The translations under genes were made by a program, and so were the position numbers. From positions 1 through 43,820 of the forward strand of contig JANYGW010000146.1 of the NCBI GenBank assembly GCA_025359245.1: a stretch of DNA of 43,820 nucleotides, written 5' to 3'. The stretch comes from Massilia sp. (lineage in GTDB: Bacteria; Pseudomonadota; Gammaproteobacteria; Burkholderiales; Burkholderiaceae_D). The notes beneath the pieces were generated by a model, which saw only the letters and a list, made by a program, of their open reading frames with translations, had not been told where the DNA came from and ran no database searches. Of the stretch, positions 18,631 through 26,480 are shown piece by piece (the first letter of the stretch is position 1; each line of letters begins with the position of its first letter).

Positions 18631-19226
18631 TCCGTCCCCGCCTGTGCGGCGATGCCTGCCTTGAACGCATGCTTGACGACCGTCATTTCGGTGACCGTGT
18701 CGGCAATCGCGATCAGCTCGTCCGGCGCGCCGCGCCCGGTGATGACCACATGCTGCATGTCGGGCCGGTCGAGCAGGTCGGCGATGACGGTATCGACATC
18801 GAGGTAGCGGTACTTGAGGGCGATATTGAGCTCGTCGAACAGCACCAGCCCGATGCTGGGATCAGAAAGGAATCCCTTGGCCATTTCCCATGCCTGCTGC
18901 GCCTTGGCGATGTCGCGTTCGCGGTCCTGGGTCTCCCAGGTGTAGCCCTCGCCCATCGCATGGAAGCTGACCTCGTCGGGGAAACGGCGCAGGAATTTTT
19001 CCTCGCCGGTCGACATCGCGCCCTTGATGAACTGGACCACGGCCACTTTCATGCCGTGTCCCATGGCGCGCACCACCATGCCGAAGCCGCTCGAACTCTT
19101 GCCCTTGCCGTTGCCGGTATTGACGATGATGATGCCGATATCCTTTTGCGCCGCCGCGATCTTCTGGTCGATGATTGCCTTCTTGCGTTCCATGCGCACG
19201 CGGTGCCGTTCGTTGATATCGTTCAT
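18624..19226 (-). CDS. cobO: Cob(I)yrinic acid a,c-diamide adenosyltransferase (CobO type)
   Basis: The product has 200 residues. It transfers the 5'-deoxyadenosyl group of ATP to reduced corrinoids. The P-loop NTGNGKGKSSSGFG, then VVQFIKGAMSTGE, FLRRFPDEVSFHAMGEGYTWETQD, LVLFDELNIALKYRYLD and VVITGRGAPDELI are all typical of CobO/BtuR. The frame stays open to 20141, but that part is a shadow of btuC. The start at 19226 is set by GAGGAG seven bases upstream and by the family N-terminus. It sits 29 bases after the btuC stop, in the gap where a btuD ATPase gene would often be found. Confidence 0.95.
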   Translation of the reverse strand: MNDINERHRVRMERKKAIIDQKIAAAQKDIGIIIVNTGNGKGKSSSGFGMVVRAMGHGMKVAVVQFIKGAMSTGEEKFLRRFPDEVSFHAMGEGYTWETQDRERDIAKAQQAWEMAKGFLSDPSIGLVLFDELNIALKYRYLDVDTVIADLLDRPDMQHVVITGRGAPDELIAIADTVTEMTVVKHAFKAGIAAQAGTEW

Positions 19227-19255
19227 GCAGTCTCCTCGGGGTTGATGGGGTGGGA

Positions 19256-20281
19256 TCATGTGCGGCGCAGCCGGTGCAGCTGGTACAGGAATACGGGGGC
19301 GCCGATCAGCGCAGTCACCACGCCGACCGGCAATTGCTGCGGCGCCAGCACGGTGCGCGCCAGCGTATCGGCAAGCACCAGGAAGGCGCCGCCGGCCAGC
19401 GCGGCGGCTGGAATCAGCAGGCGGTGATCGGGGCCGCAAGCAAAGCGCAAGGCGTGCGGCACGATCAGGCCGACAAAGCCAATGCTGCCGGCGCTGGTGA
19501 CGGCGCTGGCCGTCAGCAGTCCCGAACAAAAGAACAGGCCCTTGCGCAGCGGGGCGACCCGGATCCCGAGGGTGGCCGCCGCCTCCGCGTGCAGCGCCAG
19601 CACATTCAGCGAACGCGCGCTGCGCAGGGCGAACAGCAGGCCGGCCGCCAGCACCACCCACGGTGCTGCGCGCAGCGGGGCCCCGGCCAGGTCTCCGATC
19701 ATCCAGAAAATCATGCTGCGCAACCGGCTTTCCGGCGCGATCGACAGCATCAGGGTCACCATCGCCATGCAGGCCGAGGACAGGATCACGCCGGTCAGCA
19801 GCAACAGCGAGGCGCCGCCTTCGGCCGCCGCGCCGCCGCGCAGGTCGCGCCGGGCGAACACATACAGCAGCATCGAGATTGCGACCGCGCCGGCGAAGGC
19901 GGCCGCATCGACCGCCCACAACGCGCACATGAACAGCAGCGCCGCGAGCGCCCCAACCGAGGCCCCGGCCGAAATGCCCAGCACGTAGGGATCGGCCAGC
20001 GGATTGCGCAGCAGCGCCTGCATCATCACGCCGGCCAGGGCCAGCGCGGAACCGGTGACGAAGGCCACCAGCGCGCGCGACAAGCGCAATTCCAGCAAGG
20101 TCGCGGCGAGCGAACCGCTGCCGCCGGCGGCCAGCTCGCACAGCGCCCCCGGCATGTCCGCCAGCGCCACCGGCACCGAGCCGATCATCGCCGCCAGCAC
20201 CAGGCTGGCGAGCGCCAGCAGCGCCAGCGTCGCGATGACGACCAGGGCTCGGTGGCGCATGTTGCGGAACCAGGGATGCAC
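19256..20281 (-). CDS. btuC: Cobalamin ABC transporter permease (FecCD/BtuC family)
   Basis: The product has 341 residues and about ten hydrophobic helices. Family signatures include LRLSRALVAFVTGSALALAGVMMQALLRNPLADPYVLG broken over the first cytosolic loop, GASVGALAALL, and SIGFVGLIVPHALR near the ATPase-coupling loop. It should form the inner membrane channel for B12 delivered by BtuF. The start given is a GTG (20279-20281), with AGG upstream, that follows the btuB TAA directly. An ATG at 20260 seven codons in has no ribosome site but cannot be excluded. No matching ATPase gene is found in the cluster. Confidence 0.92.
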   Translation of the reverse strand: MHPWFRNMRHRALVVIATLALLALASLVLAAMIGSVPVALADMPGALCELAAGGSGSLAATLLELRLSRALVAFVTGSALALAGVMMQALLRNPLADPYVLGISAGASVGALAALLFMCALWAVDAAAFAGAVAISMLLYVFARRDLRGGAAAEGGASLLLLTGVILSSACMAMVTLMLSIAPESRLRSMIFWMIGDLAGAPLRAAPWVVLAAGLLFALRSARSLNVLALHAEAAATLGIRVAPLRKGLFFCSGLLTASAVTSAGSIGFVGLIVPHALRFACGPDHRLLIPAAALAGGAFLVLADTLARTVLAPQQLPVGVVTALIGAPVFLYQLHRLRRT

Positions 20282-22144
20282 TTACCTGGCGCCGTAGCGA
20301 ATGCCGAGAAACGCCTGCGAGCCGGCGGTGGCGTAGGTGCGCGCCAGTTCGTAGCGCTTGTCGGTCGCATTGTTCCAGCGCACGACGGCGGTCCAGTCGG
20401 GCGCGAAGCGGTACGAAGCGAACAGGTTGAGCACGCCGTAGCCGCCCAGCGTGTTGCGGTTGGCCGTGTCGTCAAAGCGCTTGCCGGACAGCTGCACGCC
20501 GGCGCCGGCGCTCAGTGCGCCCGCGCTGTACTCGAGCGCCAGGTCGCCGTGGCGTTTGGCGCGCCGCACCAGCTGCTTGCCGGTGGTGTCGTCGCGCGGA
20601 TCCTGCAGGTCGGCCGAAGCGCGCAGGTCGAAGTGGCCGAGGCGGGTGCGCGCGCCGAGCGACCAGCCGCTCATGGTGGCCTGGTTGACGTTGTAGGCGC
20701 AGCCGAAGGCATGGGTCGCCACTTCGACCGGACAGATCGCGGTGCTCACCAGCAGGTCGGTCATCCGGTTGCGGTAGTAGACCGCGCTCGCTTCGGTGTC
20801 GGCGCCGGCATAGGCCAGTCCCGCTTCCAGGTTCCTGCCGTGTTCGGGGCGGTTGCCGGCGACCCCAAAGCCCGGGTAATACAGCTCATTGAACGTCGGC
20901 GCGCGAAAGCTGGTGCCGACGCTGGCGTTGGCGCGCAGGCTGCGCGTGATGCGGTAGCCGTAACCGAACTCGCCGGTCGACTTGCTGCCGTACTGGGTGC
21001 TGTCGTCGACCCGTGCGCTAGCGCTGGCGAGGTGGGCGCCGCGCTTGAGCGAGTACGACAAGGCGGCCGAATTGGTGTCGCGGCCGGCGTTCAAGGCGCG
21101 GGTCGAGCTCGAGACCACGTCTTCGCTGCGGCGTTCCAAGACCGCTTGCAGCAGGTCGGGGCCAAGCGCCACGTCGCTTTGCACGCTGTAGGCGGTCAGG
21201 CGCGTATCGATGCTGCTGGTGCCGGTGGCCGACGCGTTGGCGTAGGTGGCTGCCTTGTCGTCGGCGATGGAAGCCTGCAGCCGGATGCGCCAGGCCGGCG
21301 TCAGCTGGTGGGTCGAAAACAGCGCCAGGTTATCCAGCTTTTGCACGCTGCGCGCGTCGAAGCTGGAGGCGCCCGCGTCGTACTGCGCATCGAGCTTGCT
21401 GTGCATGAACAGCAGGCCCGCTTCGTGGCCGGCGCCCAACGTCCAGGCCAGTTGGCCGCTGGCGCTTTCCTTGCGATAGCCGTCGTCGTCCGCGTTGTAC
21501 GAGAAGTTGCCCGGCTTGGTGGCCGAGAAGCCCTCGTCCTGCTCGTGGGCCAGCGCAAATGCATAGCGCAGGCGTCCGTTGCTGCCGGAGACCGATTCGT
21601 CCGCGCTCAGCATGCCGGCGCTGCCGGCGCCGATGGCCGCGCTGACCGCAGGCGCGCCCGATCCGCGTTTGGTGAACACTTGCACCACGCCGCCGATCGC
21701 GTCGGCGCCGTACATGGTTGCCAGCGGGCCGTAGATGATTTCGATGCGGTCGATATTGGCCAGCGGCAGGGCGCTCCAGTTGGCGATGCCGGTGGTGGAC
21801 GAGCCGATGCGCACGCCGTCGACCAGCACCACGGTCTGTTTCGAGTCGCCGCCGCGCATGAAGACCGAAGCGCTGGTGCCGGGACCGCCGTTGCGGGTCA
21901 CTTCGATGCCGCGCTGCTTCTGCAGCAGGTCGATTACATTGGCTGCGCCGGAGCGCGCGATATCGTCGGACGACAGCAGCACATGGTCGCTGAGGACGTC
22001 GGCGGCCGCTTGCGGTGCGCGCGCGGCGGTGACGAGGACGGCCGCCATCACAGGTTCGGTGGCGTTCTGTGCTTGGGCGAACAGGGGGCAAATGGCCAGC
22101 GCGAGCGACGACAGCGCGGCGTGGCGTGATACAGGAAAGGTCAT
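20282..22144 (-). CDS. btuB: TonB-dependent cobalamin receptor BtuB
   Basis: The product has 620 residues, close to BtuB length. It has a signal peptide ending at FAQAQN. The plug contains VLVTAARAPQ, VIDLLQKQRGIEVTRNGGPG, SVFMRGGDSKQTVVLVDGVRIGS split over two strands, and IEIIYGPLATMYGADAIGGVVQVFTK. The 22-strand barrel ends in AFLGIRYGAR. The cobalamin riboswitch in its leader supports B12 as the ligand. The start at 22144 has only a weak GAAG ribosome site, as expected for a gene whose translation is gated by leader folding. It heads the nine-gene leftward operon. Confidence 0.95.
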   Translation of the reverse strand: MTFPVSRHAALSSLALAICPLFAQAQNATEPVMAAVLVTAARAPQAAADVLSDHVLLSSDDIARSGAANVIDLLQKQRGIEVTRNGGPGTSASVFMRGGDSKQTVVLVDGVRIGSSTTGIANWSALPLANIDRIEIIYGPLATMYGADAIGGVVQVFTKRGSGAPAVSAAIGAGSAGMLSADESVSGSNGRLRYAFALAHEQDEGFSATKPGNFSYNADDDGYRKESASGQLAWTLGAGHEAGLLFMHSKLDAQYDAGASSFDARSVQKLDNLALFSTHQLTPAWRIRLQASIADDKAATYANASATGTSSIDTRLTAYSVQSDVALGPDLLQAVLERRSEDVVSSSTRALNAGRDTNSAALSYSLKRGAHLASASARVDDSTQYGSKSTGEFGYGYRITRSLRANASVGTSFRAPTFNELYYPGFGVAGNRPEHGRNLEAGLAYAGADTEASAVYYRNRMTDLLVSTAICPVEVATHAFGCAYNVNQATMSGWSLGARTRLGHFDLRASADLQDPRDDTTGKQLVRRAKRHGDLALEYSAGALSAGAGVQLSGKRFDDTANRNTLGGYGVLNLFASYRFAPDWTAVVRWNNATDKRYELARTYATAGSQAFLGIRYGAR

Positions 22145-22284
22145 GACAAATCTTCAGTTAGCAGGCAACCGGCCGAGTTCCCCGTTGGCCGGATTGAAAA
22201 GAACTGCGCGCACTGGATTGCAAACGACTGACTGGGAATGACAGGACCCGGCCGCGTCGCGAACATCCCCGTTCGCACACTTCC

Positions 22285-22455
22285 ACCTGTCCTGGCCGGT
22301 ATCCGGGCTGGCAAGTGCGGCCGCCTCACCTTCCCATGCTTGCGCACAGTGGTCTTTCGAGGCGGCTCGTCGTTCAGTCGAACGACACTTGCTTACCGTT
22401 GCGGGGGCAGCACACGTTAGCCTGGGAGGCTTCGTGTTTCCCGTTTAACTGCCCA
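22285..22455 (-). ncRNA. Cobalamin riboswitch
   Basis: On the minus strand the leader contains the elements of a B12 riboswitch in order: GGGAAACACGAAGCC, GCTGCCCCCGCAACGGTAA, the P-stem segment AAGCATGGGAAGGTGAGG, and the B12 box AGCCCGGATACCGGCC (22309-22294). It lies 140-310 bases before the btuB start. With cobalamin bound it should lower expression of btuB and the genes behind it. A 6-bp hairpin CCGGCC/GGCCGG (22192-22169) sits between the B12 box and the btuB start; no T run follows it, so control may act at translation. Confidence 0.95.
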
Positions 22456-22489
22456 CAATGAGCATGTGGGCGGGCACCAAAACGTGTCG

Positions 22490-22495
22490 ATTATA
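22490..22495 (-). promoter_or_regulatory. -10 box for the riboswitch-led btuB operon
   Basis: On the minus strand a perfect TATAAT overlaps the TAA stop of cobC. Transcription from it would start near 22484, just before the riboswitch. No strong -35 hexamer is seen at 17-18 bp, so strength and sigma type are unclear. Confidence 0.45.
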
Positions 22496-23033
22496 CACAG
22501 TCGAGCACGACGATCTCGCCGTAGCCGATCGCATGCGGGTGCTGCGCCGCTTCGCGCGCCATGGCGGCCGGACCCAGCCCGCGCTGGCGGGCCGCCATCA
22601 AACGGATCGTGCCGGCGTGGCACACGACCACCGCCGCGGGCGCGGCTTCGCGCACCAGCGCATCGTAAAACCCGGCGACGCGGTGCGCCATGTCCAGCAC
22701 GCTTTCGCCGCCGCCGGGACGGTACAGCGCGACGTCGGCGGCCCAGGCGTCGATCTCGGCGCGCGGTATGTCGTCCCAGTGGCGCATCTCCCAGCTGCCG
22801 AAATCGAGTTCGACCAGGCGCGCGTCGAAGCGCACCGCGGCGCTCAGGCTCGATGCGAGCGATGCGCAGCGCCGCAGCGGACTTGAATAAACCGGCCCGT
22901 CAAGCGGCAACTGCGCACGCAGCGCCGGCAGCGCGCGCGCCTGCAGTCCCAGGTCGACCGCGATGTTGGAGCGGCCGTAGCAAACTCCCGGAGCGACGAT
23001 CGGTGCAAGGTGGCGCACCAGGTGGACGCGCAT
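22491..23033 (-). CDS. cobC: Alpha-ribazole phosphatase (histidine phosphatase family)
   Basis: The product has 180 residues. It removes the phosphate from alpha-ribazole phosphate or adenosylcobalamin 5'-phosphate in the last steps of B12 assembly. The N-terminal MRVHLVRHLAP carries the phospho-accepting His, although the usual RHG is RHL here. YGRSNIAVD, VYSSPLRRCASLA, VELDFGSWEMRHWDDIP and VVCHAGTIRLM complete the phosphatase signature. The longer open frame to 23792 is a shadow of cobS. The start at 23033 is two bases after the cobS stop. Its own stop overlaps the -10 box of the following operon. Confidence 0.9.
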   Translation of the reverse strand: MRVHLVRHLAPIVAPGVCYGRSNIAVDLGLQARALPALRAQLPLDGPVYSSPLRRCASLASSLSAAVRFDARLVELDFGSWEMRHWDDIPRAEIDAWAADVALYRPGGGESVLDMAHRVAGFYDALVREAAPAAVVVCHAGTIRLMAARQRGLGPAAMAREAAQHPHAIGYGEIVVLDCV

Positions 23034-23035
23034 CG

Positions 23036-23812
23036 TCAGCGCAGGCTGGCCAGCAGGCACAGGTAGATCGCCACTTCGCTGACCTGCTGCACGGCGCCGA
23101 GGCAGTCGCCGGTGTAGCCGCCGATGCGCCTGACGAATTTGGCGCTCAGCCATGCCGCGCCGGCGGCGGCGCTGGCGAAGCACAGGCCGACCGCGGTCCA
23201 CGACAGGTAGCCCAGCAGAGCGGCGCCGATGGCCGGCACGGCGGCGCAGGCCGCGCCGATCGCGAATTCCGCGTTGCTCATTTCCTGCGCCAGCGGCTTG
23301 GCCTTGCCTTCGTCGCGCGCATATTCCAGCTGCCAGATCAGGCTGGCGGCGGCAAGCCGCGACAGCGGATGGGCTACCAGCAGCGCAACGAAGGCCGCCG
23401 CTGGTGTGCACGCGGCCAGCAAGGTCACCTTGAGCGCGACCAGCAGGCCGGCGCCGACCGCGCCATACGTGCCGATGCGCGAATCCTTCATGATCTCCAT
23501 GACCCGATCGCGCGTGTGGCCGCCGCCGAAACCGTCGCACATATCGGCGAACCCGTCCTCGTGGAAGGCGCCGGTCAGGTAGATGCCGGCCGCCGTCGAC
23601 AGCAGGGAGGCCACCGGGGCTGGCCACAGCAGCGCCGCGCCAAGGTACACCAGCGCGGCGATGGCGGCCACCACGATCCCGACCAGCGGAAAGTAGCGCG
23701 ACGCATGGTGCAGCCAGGCCGGCTCGAACCCGACCCAGCGCGGAATCGGAAGGCGCGTAAAGAACTGCAGCGCGATGAAGAACAGCCGGCACTGGTGGAC
23801 GAGATATTGCAT
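23036..23812 (-). CDS. cobS: Adenosylcobinamide-GDP ribazoletransferase (cobalamin synthase)
   Basis: The product has 258 residues and is a polytopic inner membrane protein. It joins adenosylcobinamide-GDP with alpha-ribazole to form B12. The family motif LTGAFHEDGFADMCDGFGGG, with its metal-binding acidic residues, is intact. FFTRLPIP near the N-terminus and DSRIGTYG are also typical. Helices occur at about 40-65, 105-130, 135-155 and 180-220. It starts one base after the cobT stop and ends two bases before cobC, so cobT-cobS-cobC form a tight transcription unit. Confidence 0.95.
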   Translation of the reverse strand: MQYLVHQCRLFFIALQFFTRLPIPRWVGFEPAWLHHASRYFPLVGIVVAAIAALVYLGAALLWPAPVASLLSTAAGIYLTGAFHEDGFADMCDGFGGGHTRDRVMEIMKDSRIGTYGAVGAGLLVALKVTLLAACTPAAAFVALLVAHPLSRLAAASLIWQLEYARDEGKAKPLAQEMSNAEFAIGAACAAVPAIGAALLGYLSWTAVGLCFASAAAGAAWLSAKFVRRIGGYTGDCLGAVQQVSEVAIYLCLLASLR

Positions 23813-23813
23813 G

Positions 23814-24845
23814 CTACTGCTTGTCGCTGACCTGGGCCGATTCGAACGTTGCCATCTCGCGCAGGAAAGCGGCCGCGGCGCCGAGTAGCGGCAATGCCAG
23901 CGCGCAGCCGGTGCCTTCGCCCAGGCGCAGGCCCAGGTTCAGCAAGGGGCGTGCATCGAAGTGCGCCAGCATGCGGCGGTGGCCGGCTTCGTCAGAACAG
24001 TGCGAGAACACGCAGTAGTCGAGAATCGCCGGCTGCAGCCTGGCCGCCACCAGCAGCGCGCTGGTGACGATGAAGCCGTCGATCAGCAGCACCATGCGGC
24101 GCTCGGCGGCTTTCAGCATGGCGCCGGCGATCATCGCGATTTCGTAGCCGCCGAAGGTGGCCAGGATGTCGAGCGGCTCCGACGCTGGCGCGTGCAGCGC
24201 CACGGCCGCCTCGATCACGCGCTGCTTGTGCCGCACGCCCTCGGGCGACAGGCCGGTGCCGGCGCCGACGCATTCGGCCACCGGCACGCCGGTCAGCTTG
24301 TGCATCAGGGCGGCCGCCGCCGTGGTATTCCCGATCCCCATTTCGCCGAAGCCGACGACATTGCCTTTCAGGCCGGCCGCCAGCAGCATGCCGTGTTCCA
24401 GCGCCGCCTCGCAGTCGGCGCGGCTCATCGCCGCCTGGCGTGCGAAATTGGCGGTGCCGTGGCCGACCTTGCGATCGACCAGTCCGGGCCGCGCGCCGAA
24501 TACGTGGTTCACGCCGGCGTCCACGACCTGCAACGCGCAGCCGCTCTGGCGCGCGAACACATTGATGGCGGCGCCGCCGGCCAGGAAGTTCTCGACCATC
24601 TGCCAGGTCACGCTTTGCGGATAGGCCGAGATGCCCTCGTCGACCACGCCGTGATCGGCGGCGAACACGATGATGGCCGGCTGGCGCAGCGCCACGTCGA
24701 CGGTTTGCTGGATCAGCCCAAGCTGGCGGGCGATGCCTTCCAGCGCTCCCAGGCTGCCGGGCGGCTTGGTCTTGTTGGCGATCGCGCGCTCGAGGCGGGC
24801 GGCCAGTTCTGGGTTGGCGGTGGCTGTGATATGCGGTATGTTCAT
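23814..24845 (-). CDS. cobT: Nicotinate-nucleotide--dimethylbenzimidazole phosphoribosyltransferase
   Basis: The product has 343 residues. It activates dimethylbenzimidazole to alpha-ribazole phosphate. Conserved segments are NKTKPPGSLGALE at the N-terminus, VFAADHGVVDEGISAYP, GGAAINVFAR, GEMGIGNTTAAAAL, GAGTGLSPEG, LIDGFIVTSA, SHCSDEAGH and GEGTGCALAL with the catalytic Glu. The start at 24845 gives the family N-terminus MNIPHITATANPELA. The upstream extension to 24899 is not homologous. It is the first gene of the leftward cobTSC unit, divergent from the DUF2868 gene, with about 150 bases between them and no clear promoter match. Confidence 0.95.
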   Translation of the reverse strand: MNIPHITATANPELAARLERAIANKTKPPGSLGALEGIARQLGLIQQTVDVALRQPAIIVFAADHGVVDEGISAYPQSVTWQMVENFLAGGAAINVFARQSGCALQVVDAGVNHVFGARPGLVDRKVGHGTANFARQAAMSRADCEAALEHGMLLAAGLKGNVVGFGEMGIGNTTAAAALMHKLTGVPVAECVGAGTGLSPEGVRHKQRVIEAAVALHAPASEPLDILATFGGYEIAMIAGAMLKAAERRMVLLIDGFIVTSALLVAARLQPAILDYCVFSHCSDEAGHRRMLAHFDARPLLNLGLRLGEGTGCALALPLLGAAAAFLREMATFESAQVSDKQ

Positions 24846-24995
24846 GGGGATTATCGTGATGAGGAGTTGACAAGATTTCGCCGCGATAAGATAGCACACT
24901 CAAAAAATCGGCTTTTCCGAAGGCTCCCGTGCGCACCGAAAGTGCGGCACAATTGGCGCCATAACGTTGTCGTTTCATACAAGAACAGGAAAAGC

Positions 24996-26480
24996 ATGAA
25001 AGAACAACTGGCCAGGGACGTGGTGCTGGTGCGGGCCATCGAAAGCACGGACGTGAAACGCGAGGTCCTCAGCGACGACGACCGCATGTACGCGAGCCGC
25101 AGCGCGAAGGAACTGGCGCAGTGGCAGGCGGCCGACAGCAAGTCCGAAGTCACGCCGGAGCACTTCCTGCAGCAGCGCTCCGAACAGATACTCAAGCGGC
25201 TGGCCGAACGCACGCCGGCGTTCGGCGCCGTCCTCGCGCGGCGCGGCGGCTTCAAGGGCCCGTCGATCGCGCTGCCGCTGGTTGCCCTGCTGCTCGGCGC
25301 GGGGCTGGACCGGATCGGCGACCCGCACCGGGTCGACCTGCTGTCGGCGCCCTTGCTCGGCATCATCGCCTGGAACCTGCTGGTCTACCTGGCGCTGTTT
25401 TCCTGGCTGTTCATCCCGGCGGCGCGCAAGAACTGGAGCGATGGACTGCTGCGGCGCGTGGCGGGCCGCGCTGCCGCGCTGCCGCGCAAGCTGCCGCATG
25501 CGCTGCCGCGCAAGCTGCCGCATGCGCTGGCGAGCGGACTGGCCGAATTCACCCTGCAATGGACGCGTCTCGCCGCCGGCTTGAACCACGCCCGCCTGAG
25601 CCGCGCCATCCACTTGGCGGCGGCCATGTTCGCCGCCGGCGCCATGCTGTCGCTGTATGCGCGCGGTTTCCTGTCGGAGTACCGCGCCGGCTGGGAGAGC
25701 ACCTTCCTGGGCGCGGCCCAGGTGCATGCGATCCTGGCCGCGCTGTTTGCGCCGGCCATGGCGGTGTTTCCGCTGCAGGGCTTTTCGATCGCCGACATCG
25801 AGTCGCTGCGCTTTACGCAAGCCGCGTCGCCGGCCGGCGGCGCGCGCTGGGTGCACCTGTACGGCGCCACCTTGCTGCTGCTGGTCGTGCTGCCGCGCCT
25901 TGCGCTGGCCGGATTCGCGCACTGGAAGGCGCGCCGCCTGGCAGCGCATTTCCCGCTCGACCTCGGCGAACCCTATTTCCGCAAGCTGGGAGACGCGATG
26001 GGCGCCGCCGGTCCGGCCGTGCTGCGCGTGCTGCCGTACAGCTTTACCCTCGACGAAGCGCGCGACCGCGGCCTGGCGCAAGTGGCGGCGATGCTGCTGG
26101 GTGAACAGGCGCGCGCGATGCTGCGCCCGACCAGCGCGTACGGCGACGAGCCGCAAGACGCGCTGCGCGATGCCGTCCTCGACGACCCTGATGTGGCCTG
26201 CACCGCCGTGCTGTTCAACCTGGCCGCCACGCCGGAGAAGGAAAACCATGGCCTCTTCCTCGACCACCTGGTGCGCCTGTCGCCACGCGGCGTCGCGGTG
26301 CTGATCGACGAATCGTCCCTGCTCGAACGCAGCGACGCCGCTCGGGTGGCCGAGCGGATCGGGCTATGGCACCAGTTCTGCGGCTTTCACAACGTGCCCG
26401 CCACCATCGTCAACCTGCTTAATCCCGCACTGCGCCCGCTCGACCAGGGCGCCGGACTTAGCGTATCGAAAGCACCATGA
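24996..26480 (+). CDS. DUF2868 family membrane protein
   Basis: The product has 494 residues and resembles the DUF2868 family, whose function is not established. A soluble N-terminus of about 85 residues is followed by hydrophobic segments near 88-110, 117-140, 204-224, 238-256 and 285-307. A soluble C-terminal domain of about 185 residues holds VDLLSA-like and GVAVLIDESSLLERS stretches. The ATG at 24996 has AGGA eight bases upstream. The stop overlaps the ATG of the following GTPase gene (ATGA). That coupling suggests the two proteins work as one unit at the inner membrane. A 24-base tandem duplication lies in the basic loop after the second helix. Confidence 0.85.
   Translation: MKEQLARDVVLVRAIESTDVKREVLSDDDRMYASRSAKELAQWQAADSKSEVTPEHFLQQRSEQILKRLAERTPAFGAVLARRGGFKGPSIALPLVALLLGAGLDRIGDPHRVDLLSAPLLGIIAWNLLVYLALFSWLFIPAARKNWSDGLLRRVAGRAAALPRKLPHALPRKLPHALASGLAEFTLQWTRLAAGLNHARLSRAIHLAAAMFAAGAMLSLYARGFLSEYRAGWESTFLGAAQVHAILAALFAPAMAVFPLQGFSIADIESLRFTQAASPAGGARWVHLYGATLLLLVVLPRLALAGFAHWKARRLAAHFPLDLGEPYFRKLGDAMGAAGPAVLRVLPYSFTLDEARDRGLAQVAAMLLGEQARAMLRPTSAYGDEPQDALRDAVLDDPDVACTAVLFNLAATPEKENHGLFLDHLVRLSPRGVAVLIDESSLLERSDAARVAERIGLWHQFCGFHNVPATIVNLLNPALRPLDQGAGLSVSKAP
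25476..25523 (+). repeat. 24-base tandem duplication inside the DUF2868 gene
   Basis: GCGCTGCCGCGCAAGCTGCC plus GCAT occurs twice head to tail (25476-25499, 25500-25523) without a mismatch. It duplicates eight residues (ALPRKLPH) in a cationic loop and keeps the frame. Confidence 0.95.

Noticed and set aside
19227..20141. N-terminal extension of cobO by about 300 codons
   Set aside because: The extension overlaps btuC in another frame. The ribosome site GAGGAG and the family N-terminus place the start at 19226.
19250..22129. A 959-codon open frame on the plus strand opposite btuB and btuC
   Set aside because: It is a shadow frame of GC-rich genes on the other strand. The translation is Gln/Arg/Ala-rich without any domain, and the opposite genes are unmistakable.
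22491..23792. A 433-codon version of cobC
   Set aside because: The first 250 codons are a shadow of cobS; the phosphatase domain begins at 23033.
24846..24995. Sigma-54 element before the DUF2868 gene (CGGCACAATTGGCGC)
   Set aside because: GG-N10-GC spacing is present by chance, but the -12 box lacks TTGC and the gene has no link to the regulon.
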